Positions 35,461 through 44,568 of a DNA stretch of 54,407 nucleotides are shown piece by piece (position 1 is the stretch's first letter; each line of letters starts with the position of its first letter). The stretch spans positions 1 to 54,407 of the forward strand of contig JACCYQ010000104.1 of assembly GCA_013696395.1 (NCBI GenBank), read 5' to 3'. The stretch comes from Chitinophagaceae bacterium. GTDB lineage: Bacteria > Bacteroidota > Bacteroidia > Chitinophagales > Chitinophagaceae. Under the pieces are notes generated by a model. It was not told the origin of the DNA, searched no databases, and was given only the letters and a program-made list of their open reading frames with translations. The position numbers and the translations under genes were made by a program.

Positions 35461-36021
35461 TTAATCAATTTTGTTTGCTATTTCCTTATTCCCCCAAAAT
35501 GCTTTCCACACTGAATGTCCATTTCTTTTTACCCGTTGCAGGTATTGCAGGCTGGCCAGCATTTCATCCATTGCCGGACTGATCATAACAACGGAAATAA
35601 CTGCTGTGAGGAGACAAAGACTGCACCAGGCATTAATAAAAACAGGTTGAGATATCACCAATAATATACTCACCAACCCTAAGGGACCCACTGCCAGTCC
35701 AAAAACAATAACCATCCATGGCATCGTTTTCCACCGGGACGTTTTACCTATTACACCAGTCACTACATCAGCAAAATATCCGAAAGCTCCAAGAATAGCA
35801 TCGGGAATGGGTAAAATTTTAGAAATTGAAGAGTTTAGAATACGTTTAGTTCCATCACCAAAAAAAGGTTCCCAAACATCATCAATGATTCTAAGCTGGT
35901 AGGCGCCCATATAAAGTGCAATGAACATGCCTGCCAATGCAATGAAAACAAGAGGAAGTCTTTGTCCCCAGGTTGAAGGATTATAATTCCACGCAGGTGG
36001 TATATAACGTTGTTGCATCAA
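35461..36021 (-). CDS. VKOR-like membrane protein with only the CxxC pair
   Basis: A 186-residue protein with four or five membrane helices, similar to the vitamin K epoxide reductase family: VWEPFFGDGTKRIL and LPIPDAILGAFGYF, then the redox motif WCSLC (Cys133 and Cys136) at the start of the fourth helix. Bacterial VKORs that work with DsbA usually carry a second, loop cysteine pair. Here the two CxxC cysteines are the only cysteines in the protein. It may therefore exchange electrons directly with quinone and a separate partner, or have a changed role. It forms an operon with the SPW protein. Confidence 0.75.
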   Translation of the reverse strand: MMQQRYIPPAWNYNPSTWGQRLPLVFIALAGMFIALYMGAYQLRIIDDVWEPFFGDGTKRILNSSISKILPIPDAILGAFGYFADVVTGVIGKTSRWKTMPWMVIVFGLAVGPLGLVSILLVISQPVFINAWCSLCLLTAVISVVMISPAMDEMLASLQYLQRVKRNGHSVWKAFWGNKEIANKID

Positions 36022-36101
36022 ATATTTTCAAAAAGACTAAAAACACCGTGCCGCAATAATTCAGTCGTAAGTATATTAAATAGTTTTTTTCTTATTTGGA
36101 T

Positions 36102-37472
36102 TTAAAAATTGATCCTTTTTAATTTAGGGGCCAGGAAATGCATTAATACCCAGGCTATCAGGTATGCCGAACCGCAAATTAAAAACATCACAAAATAACC
36201 TGTTTCAATATTATCCATGGCTTTGAAATAATCTAAGATCCTGCCAGCTAACATAGCGATCAAAATACCACCCAATGCACCGGCCATACCACCCATTCCT
36301 GTTACTGAGGCAACTGTACGTTTGGGAAACATATCTGAAACCGTAGTAAATATATTGGCGGACCATGCCTGGTGAGCGGCGGCTGCCAATCCAATAATAA
36401 ATACAGCCAGCCACATATTCAATGATCCCAGATATTGTGCAAATACCACGGGAATCACACAAAAAGCATAAATAAGCATGGATGTTTTTCTGGCTTTAAA
36501 TACAGGCCAGTTATTCCGCATAAAATGAAGCGGTAACCAACCACCACCGACACTTCCTAAAGTTGCCAGTGTGTATACCAATGCTACTGGTAATGCCATC
36601 CCTGTTCCTTCTACGCCGTATTCAGCCTGCAAAAAAGCAGGTAACCAAAACAAGTAGAACCACCATACAGGATCGGTTAAAAATTTCCCTAAAATAAAAG
36701 CCCAGGTTTGATTATAACGTAATAACATAAACCAGGAAATTTTTTTCTCAGGTTCAATGTTAGCAGTAATATCCGGTGTAGTTAGTGGAGTAGTTTCATT
36801 TTCATCCAAATCACTGTGTATATAATCGAACTCCGCCTTTGATAAACGTTTTTGTTTTGCCGGCACTTCATATAGCCAGAACCAAAAGATCAGCCAGATT
36901 AAACCGATTGCGCCAGTAATAATAAACGCCCATTGCCAACCCCATTCTGTTGCGATAAATGGAACGGTTAATGGTGCAAGTATTGCACCCACATTAGTAC
37001 CTGAATTGAAAATACCTGTTGCAAATGCTCTTTCTTTTTTAGGGAACCATTCTGCAACCGTTTTAATTGCGGCCGGAAAATTTCCTGCTTCACTTACACC
37101 CAATGCTGCCCGCGCTACAATAAAACCAAAAGTTGATCTTACAGCTGCATGTCCAATGGCGGCAATGCTCCATAAAATTAACGATACCGCATAACCGATC
37201 TTAGTTCCCGTTTTGTCTATAAACCGACCCACCAATAACATACCTAATGCATATGCTAGTTGAAATGAAATTATAATATTGGAATAATCGGTTTCGCTCC
37301 AATTAAATTCCTGCTCCAGATCGTTTTTCAACAAACTGATCACTGCCCTGTCTAAATAATTAATGGTGGTTGCAAAAAATATCAATGCACAGATCGTCCA
37401 CCTGTAATTACCTACTCTTTCATTAATATTAGTGACGGGTGGAAAATTTTGTTTAGCCTGTTCCTCTGACAT
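36102..37472 (-). CDS. MFS hexuronate transporter (ExuT-like)
   Basis: A 12-helix major facilitator of the anion:cation symporter family that includes ExuT. Visible are FFATTINYLDRAVISLL in helix 1, GRFIDKTGTKIGYAVSL in the loop between helices 2 and 3, and GVSEAGNFPAAIKTVAEWFP. PKRTVASVTGMGGMAGALGG marks the C-terminal half. The central loop of about 50 residues is acidic. The longest frame opens with TTG at 37511; I prefer ATG 37472, because the extra 13 residues are not conserved-looking. It is the last gene of the uronate cluster, 67 bases after eda, and probably imports galacturonate or glucuronate. Confidence 0.88.
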   Translation of the reverse strand: MSEEQAKQNFPPVTNINERVGNYRWTICALIFFATTINYLDRAVISLLKNDLEQEFNWSETDYSNIIISFQLAYALGMLLVGRFIDKTGTKIGYAVSLILWSIAAIGHAAVRSTFGFIVARAALGVSEAGNFPAAIKTVAEWFPKKERAFATGIFNSGTNVGAILAPLTVPFIATEWGWQWAFIITGAIGLIWLIFWFWLYEVPAKQKRLSKAEFDYIHSDLDENETTPLTTPDITANIEPEKKISWFMLLRYNQTWAFILGKFLTDPVWWFYLFWLPAFLQAEYGVEGTGMALPVALVYTLATLGSVGGGWLPLHFMRNNWPVFKARKTSMLIYAFCVIPVVFAQYLGSLNMWLAVFIIGLAAAAHQAWSANIFTTVSDMFPKRTVASVTGMGGMAGALGGILIAMLAGRILDYFKAMDNIETGYFVMFLICGSAYLIAWVLMHFLAPKLKRINF

Positions 37473-37538
37473 GCGTTTGGTTTTAGATGGAAGCAATAAA
37501 AAGTCGTTCAATATTTTTGATCATTTTAAAATGGTTTA

Positions 37539-38213
37539 TTATTTTATGAATGCACCTGATGTTTCCGCTGCCAGTTTCATGGCCCCTTTTACATGTTGTT
37601 TAATACCTTCATAATCATTTTTATCTACAAGCGCCTTCGTTAATAATTTACTTCCCATACCTACAGCAATTACGCCTGCTCTAAACCAGGCGGCCAGGTT
37701 TTCTTTTTCATTTTCAACCCCGCCCGTTGGCATAAATAATAATCCAGGGAATAATTCCTTAATCGAATTAATGTATCCGGGGCCCAGTATATTACCCGGA
37801 AATATTTTAACCAATTTCGCACCGGCCTCTTCCGCATTTGAAATTTCAGTAGGCGTCATGCATCCCGGAATCCACATTAATCCCGCTGCACGCACTTCTG
37901 TAGCCACTTCCACATTCGTGGTAGGACAAATAATATAATCGGCCCCTGCATCTATAAATTCCTTTGCCTGGGTTATGTTTTTAATGGTGCCAATTCCCAA
38001 TTGCAATCCAGGCCATTCTGATGCTACCCTTTTTTTCAAAGATTTAAAGTTAGTAAGCGCATATTCACCCCTGTTAGTGTATTCAATGGAACGTATACCC
38101 GCTTCATATAAAGCCTGTACAATGTGAATACTTGTTTTTTCATCTTCGTGATAAAATAACGGAAGTATCTTTTGTAGGGTAAGTTGTTTTATCACTTCCT
38201 GGTATCCCATCAT
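37539..38213 (-). CDS. eda: KDPG/KHG aldolase
   Basis: This aldolase splits 2-keto-3-deoxy-6-phosphogluconate into pyruvate and glyceraldehyde 3-phosphate, the last step of uronate breakdown. It is a 224-residue class I aldolase with the catalytic Glu in IEYTNRGE (Glu44), GIGTIKN, and the Schiff-base Lys136 in LVKIFPGN. FMPTGGV is the phosphate-binding loop. Two consecutive ATGs open the frame. The start overlaps the kdgK stop by four bases (ATGA), so translation is coupled. Confidence 0.93.
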   Translation of the reverse strand: MMGYQEVIKQLTLQKILPLFYHEDEKTSIHIVQALYEAGIRSIEYTNRGEYALTNFKSLKKRVASEWPGLQLGIGTIKNITQAKEFIDAGADYIICPTTNVEVATEVRAAGLMWIPGCMTPTEISNAEEAGAKLVKIFPGNILGPGYINSIKELFPGLLFMPTGGVENEKENLAAWFRAGVIAVGMGSKLLTKALVDKNDYEGIKQHVKGAMKLAAETSGAFIK

Positions 38214-39211
38214 GATTTAAAATTTTTGATTTCATCAACAGAAGATGTTGTAACATCTCCTTTAATAAATAATTTATTAAAAGCTGCTGCTGCAGCAAAA
38301 TCAATAATCTCCTGCGGTGCCTGGTCTTTCATATTGCCGTAAATAAGACCTGCCATAAAACAATCTCCGCTACCTACCTGGTCAATCACCTGATCGGTTT
38401 GCTTTTCACCCGATACAAATAATTCATTATCGTTGAATAAAGTGGCATAATATAAAATACCATTATGCTGATCAAAACGAAATGTATTGGCTACCTGTGA
38501 GCAACGTGGAAATTTATGGCAAATGGCCTGTGAAGTTGCCATAGCCTGTTGCAGACAATCTGATTTATTTGTTTTATCCCTGATATTCACTGGAATATTC
38601 AACATGGTTTCAGCAGCCCACACATTTCCCATTACAATTTTACAATATTGTACAAGTTCCGGCATTATAGCTGAAGGCGCTTCCCCATACTGCCAAAGTT
38701 TAGGGCGATAATTTAAGTCAACAGAAATAACTATATTTTTTTTAGCAGCTACTTCAAGTGCTTCTCTGCAAACTATTGCTGCATTTTTCCCCAATGCCGG
38801 ATTTATGGCTGAAAAATGAAACCATTTTACTTCTGATAAAACAGTATCCCAGTCAATTTGACCCGGCTGCAATTCAGCAAATGATGAAAACGCCCTGTCA
38901 TAAATGACGCCGGTATTTTTCAGATCTGCTCCCTGGGGCAAATAATAAGTACCGATCCGGGTGCCTGAAAATATAACGGCGGAAACATCGATATTTTTCT
39001 GCTGAAGACTGTTGAGTATTTCGTGTGAAAGATAATTTTCCGGAAGCGCCGTGCAATACATTACAGGCTGATTCCACCGGGCAAGCGCTATGCTCACATT
39101 CAGTTCTGCGCCTCCTGCATATACAGGCATTACAGAATCCTTTAACCATTTCCCTTCCAAATGCGGAGAAAACCGGAGCATTAATTCACCAAAACAAAAT
39201 ACTTTATTCAT
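38210..39211 (-). CDS. kdgK: 2-keto-3-deoxygluconate kinase (PfkB family)
   Basis: This kinase phosphorylates KDG to KDPG. PfkB features are AGGAELNVSIALARW near the N-terminus, VDLNYRPKLW (typical of KDG kinases), and the catalytic DQVGSGDCFMAGLIYG near residue 285, where the final Asp is the base. It has 333 residues, normal for the family. Assignment to KDG rather than another sugar rests on NYRPKLW and on the position between uxaC and eda. Confidence 0.9.
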   Translation of the reverse strand: MNKVFCFGELMLRFSPHLEGKWLKDSVMPVYAGGAELNVSIALARWNQPVMYCTALPENYLSHEILNSLQQKNIDVSAVIFSGTRIGTYYLPQGADLKNTGVIYDRAFSSFAELQPGQIDWDTVLSEVKWFHFSAINPALGKNAAIVCREALEVAAKKNIVISVDLNYRPKLWQYGEAPSAIMPELVQYCKIVMGNVWAAETMLNIPVNIRDKTNKSDCLQQAMATSQAICHKFPRCSQVANTFRFDQHNGILYYATLFNDNELFVSGEKQTDQVIDQVGSGDCFMAGLIYGNMKDQAPQEIIDFAAAAAFNKLFIKGDVTTSSVDEIKNFKS

Positions 39212-39235
39212 ATTTAAACAGAAAACATTTTTCGG

Positions 39236-40642
39236 TTACACCTTCCAGTTAAAATATTGCCGGGCATTGTTAAAGCTTATATCTTCAATTACCTTTCCGA
39301 TCCAATGAATATCAGCAGGCATTTCACCATGCTCCACTTCAGTCCCAAACAAGTTGCAAAGGATACGTCGAAAATATTCGTGACGCGGATAAGACAGAAA
39401 ACTTCTGGAATCAGTCAGCATACCTACAAACCGGCTTAATAATCCCATATTAGATAAGGCATTTAATTGTTTAACCATGCCATCTTTTTGATCAAGGAAC
39501 CACCAACCGGATCCAAATTGAACCTTGCCCGGGAAGGTACCATCATTAAAGTTTCCAATCATCGTTGCAATCAATTCATTATCCCCCGGATTCAGGTTAT
39601 AAATAATGGTTTTTGTCAATTGGTTATTCCGGTCAAGACGATCCAGGAACCTGGAAAGCATTGGTCCCTGCGAAAAATCACCTATAGAATCCCATCCTGT
39701 GTCAGGACCTGATTGTTTTAGCATCCTGGAATTATTATTTCGCAATGCGCCTATATGAAATTGCTGAACCCAGCCTTTTTCCCAATCCCAGATTGCGAAA
39801 ATGTGTAACATCGCGGATTTGAATTTCAGGTTCTCTTCCTTTGTTAATTCCTTTCCTGCACGTAATGTATTGAATGATGCCGTTATTTCCGCATCTGTAT
39901 AATCTTCAGCATAAACCTGCTCCAATCCGTGATCTGATACAGTGCAATTCAACGTGGCAAAATAATCATGGCGCGATTTTAATGCATCCAGGTATTCTCC
40001 ATATGTACCGATATCGCTATCCACAAGTTTCTCCAGTTTACCCACATATTCATTAAAGGAAATGGCACTGTCTGCATTCATGGCTTTATCAGGACGAAAA
40101 GCCGGAAATACTTTAACGCCAAAGTGGTCTTCAGATATCTTACGGTGATGCTCAAGCGAATCCAACGGATCATCTGTTGTGCAAATCACTTTCACATTCA
40201 TTTTACTAACCATACTGCGGACCGAATATTCAGAAGTTTGCAATTTAGCCGAACATTCTTCGTAGATCTTTTGCGCCGAATGGTTATCCAGTATCTCATG
40301 CACATCAAAATATCGTTGCAATTCCAAATGAGTCCAATGGTATAAAGGGTTGCGCAAGGTGTAAGGAACAGTCTCCGCCCACTTCATAAATTTTTCCGCA
40401 TCGGGTTTATTACCGGTGCAATAGCTTTCATCAACGCCGTTGGTCCGCATTGCACGCCATTTATAATGATCGCCATATAACCATACCTGTGTCAGGTTAT
40501 CAAACTGGTGGTCATTGGCTATCTGGTCTGGTGGCAGATGACAATGATAATCGATGATCGGCATTTTTTTCGCATACTCATGATACAGAGTTTGTGCCGT
40601 TTTGTTTTGTAAAAGGAAATTTTCGTCGAGGAATTTTTTCAT
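39236..40642 (-). CDS. uxaC: Uronate isomerase
   Basis: UxaC interconverts glucuronate with fructuronate and galacturonate with tagaturonate. It is a 468-residue TIM-barrel amidohydrolase relative. It has the metal-binding HCH in IIDYHCHLPPDQI, the TTDDPLDSLEHH motif, HIGALRNNNSRM, GSGWWFLDQ and TDSRSFLSYPRHEYFRRIL. Its ATG overlaps by one base the stop of a 53-codon ORF (TAATG). It is the only enzyme of the pathway here acting before the reductase. Confidence 0.96.
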   Translation of the reverse strand: MKKFLDENFLLQNKTAQTLYHEYAKKMPIIDYHCHLPPDQIANDHQFDNLTQVWLYGDHYKWRAMRTNGVDESYCTGNKPDAEKFMKWAETVPYTLRNPLYHWTHLELQRYFDVHEILDNHSAQKIYEECSAKLQTSEYSVRSMVSKMNVKVICTTDDPLDSLEHHRKISEDHFGVKVFPAFRPDKAMNADSAISFNEYVGKLEKLVDSDIGTYGEYLDALKSRHDYFATLNCTVSDHGLEQVYAEDYTDAEITASFNTLRAGKELTKEENLKFKSAMLHIFAIWDWEKGWVQQFHIGALRNNNSRMLKQSGPDTGWDSIGDFSQGPMLSRFLDRLDRNNQLTKTIIYNLNPGDNELIATMIGNFNDGTFPGKVQFGSGWWFLDQKDGMVKQLNALSNMGLLSRFVGMLTDSRSFLSYPRHEYFRRILCNLFGTEVEHGEMPADIHWIGKVIEDISFNNARQYFNWKV

Positions 40643-40803
40643 TAATCTTCTTTATTACTACTATTTAGCTCCTGTTGTGTCACTCCCTTGTGCGGCAACA
40701 ATTGCTTCGGCATGTAAGGGCTACGGTGAATAATGCCAACCACATTTATATTGCCGATCACTGCCATAAAGACAAAGTGATTGCGACGCAACCGGGATGC
40801 CAT
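40642..40803 (-). CDS. 53-residue ORF coupled to uxaC, possible ParE/RelE toxin fragment
   Basis: This ORF lies between uxaA and uxaC on the same strand, with ATG at 40803 and a stop that forms TAATG with the uxaC start. The sequence MASRLRRNHFVF, then INVVGIIHRSPYMP, resembles the C-terminal half of ParE/RelE-type toxins, whose last strands often read like HFVFYRI and GILH. A full toxin has about 95-100 residues, so this would be a truncated remnant or an unrelated small protein. An in-frame TAA lies nine codons upstream of the ATG. No antitoxin is nearby. The TAATG overlap argues that it is translated. Confidence 0.45.
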   Translation of the reverse strand: MASRLRRNHFVFMAVIGNINVVGIIHRSPYMPKQLLPHKGVTQQELNSSNKED

Positions 40804-40832
40804 GAAAAACAGTAGCCGGTATTAAAATATAT

Positions 40833-42482
40833 TTATAAAGACACCCCCCGTTTCCAGGGAATAAAATCGTTTTGTTCATTACGTACAGCGGCCACCGTTA
40901 TATCTCCGCTTGCAACGCTGATCACGTATTCCAAAATACGTTCCCCTGCCTGCTCAATGGTTTCTTTGCCTTCAATAACAGATCCTGTATTGATATCCAT
41001 GATATCCTGCATTCGGTTATACATATCCGTATTACTGGAAATTTTTATGACCGGCGCTACCGGATTACCCGTAGGTGTTCCCAGGCCAGTGGTAAATAAA
41101 ACCATATTTGCGCCTGAACCCACTTCAGCCGTAGTGCTTTCTACATCATTTCCGGGAGTGCATAACAAGTTTAAGCCGGGTTCCGTTACAGCTTCAGGAT
41201 AGTCGAGTACCGCTACTACCGGTGATGTACCACCTTTTTTTGCAGCGCCGGCTGATTTAATGGCATCAGTTATAAGACCATCTTTAATATTTCCGGGAGA
41301 AGGATTCATATCAAATCCGGAACCGGAAGCAATTGCTTTTTCATTGTATATTTTCATAAGATGGCTGAAACGTTCTGCTATTTCAACGGTCTTACAACGA
41401 TCGCTGATATTCTGTTCAACGCCGCATAATTCCGGAAACTCCGCAAGGATAACCGAGCCTCCCAATGCCGCTACTAAATCGGAGGTATATCCAATTGCCG
41501 GATTAGCGGAAATTCCGCTGAAACCATCCGATCCACCGCATTCCAAACCAATACAGAGTTTACTTAATGGAGCCGGTGTACGACCCATCTTATTGGCTTC
41601 AACCAATCCTTCAAAAGTTTGTTTAATAGCAGTGGATAATAAATTAGATTCAGTGCCCATTTTTTGTTGTTCTAAAATATACAGAGGCTTTTTAAAATCA
41701 GGATCCCGTTTCGCAATTTCATTTTGCAACATTTCTACCTGGGCGTTCTGGCAACCCAGGCTTAATACAGTTGCTCCAGCTACATTGGCATGAGTTATAT
41801 ATCCTGCTAATAAACCACACAAGGCTTGCGCATCCTGGCGTGTGCCCCCGCAACCTCCGGTATGATTTAAAAATTTTATCCCATCCACATTTGGAAATAA
41901 ACGTGTTTGGTTTTTATGGTTTGGTGTTGATGCATCAGTTAAAGTTACCGACTGCAAATCACCGCCTTGTTTGTACGTATCGACCAATTGCCTGGTAAAT
42001 GATTTGAATTTCTGTGTTTTTGCATATCCCAGTTCATCAAGCAAAGTTTCGCGTAGCGTGTCAAGGTTTCGGTTTTCACAAAAAACCATTGGCACAACCA
42101 ACCAGTAATTAGCGGTTCCAACTTTACCATCGGGGCGGTGAAAACCTTTAAAACTGCGATTCCTGAACCGGGAAATATCAGGTGCCAGCCAATCCGTTTT
42201 CCGGTTGCCTATTGAAAATGCACTGGCAGCATGTTTTACGTTGGCTGATGATATAGTTGTACCTTTTTTTAAAGGCTGCTGTGCTTTTCCAACCAACACC
42301 CCGTACATATATATTTCAGCACCTTCCTGCAGATCATTTATCACAAACTTATGCTTGGCGGGCACCCTGTTTGGAAGCAGGTATTCCTCACCGTTATACT
42401 GGACTGTTTCCCCTTCTTCTAAATTTGTAAGGGCAACCAATACATTATCCCCGGGGTGTATCATGGTCAGTTTATGATTCAT
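40833..42482 (-). CDS. uxaA: Altronate dehydratase
   Basis: UxaA dehydrates D-altronate to 2-keto-3-deoxygluconate. The 549-residue protein has an N-terminal SAF domain (about 1-95; VLVGKAQQPLKKGTTI) and the large UxaA/GarD catalytic domain. The latter shows HTGGCGGTRQDAQ, LSLGCQNAQ, GLECGGSDGFSGISANPA and GSGANMVLFTTGLGTPTGNP. The cysteines probably bind the metal centre. The start overlaps the uxaB stop by 11 bases. Confidence 0.95.
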   Translation of the reverse strand: MNHKLTMIHPGDNVLVALTNLEEGETVQYNGEEYLLPNRVPAKHKFVINDLQEGAEIYMYGVLVGKAQQPLKKGTTISSANVKHAASAFSIGNRKTDWLAPDISRFRNRSFKGFHRPDGKVGTANYWLVVPMVFCENRNLDTLRETLLDELGYAKTQKFKSFTRQLVDTYKQGGDLQSVTLTDASTPNHKNQTRLFPNVDGIKFLNHTGGCGGTRQDAQALCGLLAGYITHANVAGATVLSLGCQNAQVEMLQNEIAKRDPDFKKPLYILEQQKMGTESNLLSTAIKQTFEGLVEANKMGRTPAPLSKLCIGLECGGSDGFSGISANPAIGYTSDLVAALGGSVILAEFPELCGVEQNISDRCKTVEIAERFSHLMKIYNEKAIASGSGFDMNPSPGNIKDGLITDAIKSAGAAKKGGTSPVVAVLDYPEAVTEPGLNLLCTPGNDVESTTAEVGSGANMVLFTTGLGTPTGNPVAPVIKISSNTDMYNRMQDIMDINTGSVIEGKETIEQAGERILEYVISVASGDITVAAVRNEQNDFIPWKRGVSL

Positions 42483-43995
42483 GTGCCTGGTAAATATTTG
42501 AAAGATCTTCCACAGCGGATTTAATGCCGCTTTGGAGAACCTGGTTTAGTTTATCGGTAACAGATTGTTGAAACCCGGGTAATAAATGCAGGTCCGCACC
42601 CCAGTATTCATGATCAGCCAGCACTTCTTTAACCAATTCCGGGACAGCCAACATTTCCCATCTTTTGTAAAACACTTCCGCCATTTCGTCCTGCACCGGG
42701 TATTCATGGTGCTGGAATAAACCATAAAAATCATTTCCTTTTTTGGTTACTGGTTTCATAAATGCAATATATGCGGCAAAACCTAAAGCAAACAATTCAG
42801 GTACCTGGTCACTCTTAAGATAGTGATTAAGGAGCATTGGAACACAACGCAATTTCATTTTGGCGCTATAATTCATAGTAATGCTAATCCATTTATGCTG
42901 AATATATGGATTTCTAAATCGCTCTAACACACTTTCTCCAAATGATATGGCCATCGGCAACTCCACCGAATAAGGAATAGCCGGAGCCAGCTCAAATTGC
43001 ATGAGGCTACTGATATAATGTGAAATGGTTTCGTCTTCCATAGCAGCATTAACAGTTTCGCAACCAGCCAGGAAAGCCAGACCGCAACTCAAAGTATGGG
43101 TACCATTCAGTAGCCTGAGTTTTAATTCGCGGTAAATATTAATATCGGGTATTATAATTACCGAATCATCCGCAGCCGCGAATGAAAGGATATTTTTTAT
43201 TTTTTCATCACCTTCAATGGCCCATAACCGGTAAACCTCGGACATGATCAAAAGTTCATCTGTAAAACCAAGCGTTGATTCAATTTCTGACTTAAGCTCC
43301 GATGTGGGTTTACCCGGAACAATCCGGTCAACCAGAGAGTTGCAAAAATGATTATGATTTTCAAGCCACTCAATAAAATCGTCCGGCAAACTGTTCAGGT
43401 GCGCCAATTCAAGAACAATGGATTGCAATTTGTTTCCGTTGTCGACAATCAGTTCCGTTGGAATAATCAACATACCACTGCGCTCACTGCCATCAAATGC
43501 CTGGAAACGTTCATACAAAAAAGCCAGCAATTTGCCGGGAAAAGAAGTTGGTGGATGACTGCGGATATCATCATTCACCAACTGAATACCCACCTCCGTT
43601 GTATTTGAAATAATCACTTGCAGGTGACTGTTATGTGCACATTCCAAAACTCTTTTCCATTCTGTGGGAGCATTTAGTACCCGGCTGATGGATGAATTAA
43701 TTATATTTTCTTCAACCGGCATGCCATCTGTAATTCCTCTTAAACAATGTGTATACAAACTATCCTGTTTATCGTAGGCTAAAGTATCACCCTGTAAGGT
43801 TGATTTCACCACTACGATTCTTCCATTAAATTTCCCCTCGCGATTTGCCTTATCAATAAAATAATCAGGCAATCCACGCATTAATACACCGGTGCCAAAT
43901 TGCAAAACTTTCTCCGGCAAATTAAAAACTGATTCATCCGGAACAACAACATCATCAGTTGAAATATTTTTTAAAGTATATCTTGAAAGTTTCAT
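42472..43995 (-). CDS. uxaB: Tagaturonate reductase (altronate oxidoreductase)
   Basis: UxaB reduces tagaturonate to altronate with NADH. It belongs to the polyol/mannitol dehydrogenase family: VLQFGTGVLMRGLPDYFID is the N-terminal dinucleotide region, followed by SNTTEVGIQL. The C-terminal domain carries the catalytic Lys/Asn/His-type motif around LRLLNGTHTLSCGLAFLAG. The length of 507 residues is usual. uxaC, uxaA and kdgK downstream fix the assignment. A DUF4861 remnant ends 14 bases upstream of its start. Confidence 0.94.
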   Translation of the reverse strand: MKLSRYTLKNISTDDVVVPDESVFNLPEKVLQFGTGVLMRGLPDYFIDKANREGKFNGRIVVVKSTLQGDTLAYDKQDSLYTHCLRGITDGMPVEENIINSSISRVLNAPTEWKRVLECAHNSHLQVIISNTTEVGIQLVNDDIRSHPPTSFPGKLLAFLYERFQAFDGSERSGMLIIPTELIVDNGNKLQSIVLELAHLNSLPDDFIEWLENHNHFCNSLVDRIVPGKPTSELKSEIESTLGFTDELLIMSEVYRLWAIEGDEKIKNILSFAAADDSVIIIPDINIYRELKLRLLNGTHTLSCGLAFLAGCETVNAAMEDETISHYISSLMQFELAPAIPYSVELPMAISFGESVLERFRNPYIQHKWISITMNYSAKMKLRCVPMLLNHYLKSDQVPELFALGFAAYIAFMKPVTKKGNDFYGLFQHHEYPVQDEMAEVFYKRWEMLAVPELVKEVLADHEYWGADLHLLPGFQQSVTDKLNQVLQSGIKSAVEDLSNIYQAHES

Positions 43996-44009
43996 GATCC
44001 TCTGATTTA

Positions 44010-44260
44010 TTAATTATTACTCCAATGCATGGCATCCGTTTGCAGGAGATTCTCAAAATATTTTTTTTGCGAAAACTGTTTTTCTGTTTGATCCCAGGCA
44101 GCATAAAACCGGAAAATAACGGGCTCATTGTTCTTCAGCTTCATCGACATGGTATAAGTGTTTACAATGCCATTACCCGTATCCGCGGTTTTCCCAGCAA
44201 TGGGAACATTTTTTTATCGGTCATAACTGCCATCCCAAGGTAACTGTCATTATCGGCCTT
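44010..44260 (-). pseudogene. C-terminal remnant of a DUF4861 protein, frameshifted
   Basis: Reading the minus strand gives ADNDSYLGMAVMTDKK, then a frame break at a run of seven T (plus strand 44209-44215). It continues with NVPIAGKTADTGNGIV, later PVIFRFYAAWDQ and ending DAMHWSNN before the TAA at 44010-44012. One extra base in the run would join the two parts. The ending with FRFYAAW is what I remember of DUF4861 proteins, found in polysaccharide utilisation loci for uronate-rich glycans. The N-terminal several hundred residues are absent, and a stop lies directly upstream of the first part. I am fairly sure it is a decayed gene and moderately sure of the family. Confidence 0.65.
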
Positions 44261-44329
44261 TTATCATAAAAAGAAAATGATCTTCCTTTGATTAAAAAAG
44301 AGTGGCTTTATTGCTAGTTGAAAAGATGC

Positions 44330-44557
44330 TTAATTCATATGATCATATTCACCTTTCCAGCTATACCAACCAAATATGGTTAATCCAATTGAAATAGGTA
44401 TCGAAATGGTAATGATTATGATCCATGGTACCGGGTTACTGATATCTCCCTGGCCCCCCTGTTGAATATTTTGAAAAGCGCTATACACTAACAAAATAAA
44501 AAACAAAGGACCGAGTAACATCCAGAAAATCCCAAGCAATCGTTTAATCTTTTGCAT
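44330..44557 (-). CDS. Small two-helix membrane protein next to an MFS transporter
   Basis: A 75-residue protein with two membrane helices (about 8-27 and 43-63) separated by a short loop QQGGQGDISNP. It follows the MFS gene by 11 bases on the same strand. Small two-helix proteins of this kind (I think DUF6814) are often paired with MHS-type MFS transporters in Bacteroidota, where they may help assembly, but that is memory and inference. A partly conserved GxxWMLLGP motif near the N-terminus is the most recognisable feature. Confidence 0.7.
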   Translation of the reverse strand: MQKIKRLLGIFWMLLGPLFFILLVYSAFQNIQQGGQGDISNPVPWIIIITISIPISIGLTIFGWYSWKGEYDHMN

Positions 44558-44568
44558 TTGATAAGCGT

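Noticed and set aside
41260-41793. 177-codon plus-strand frame
   Set aside because: It lies wholly antisense to uxaA, has no recognisable protein features, and the uxaA frame is continuous with family motifs.
44025-44243. 72-codon plus-strand frame
   Set aside because: It is the antisense shadow of the DUF4861 remnant on the minus strand.
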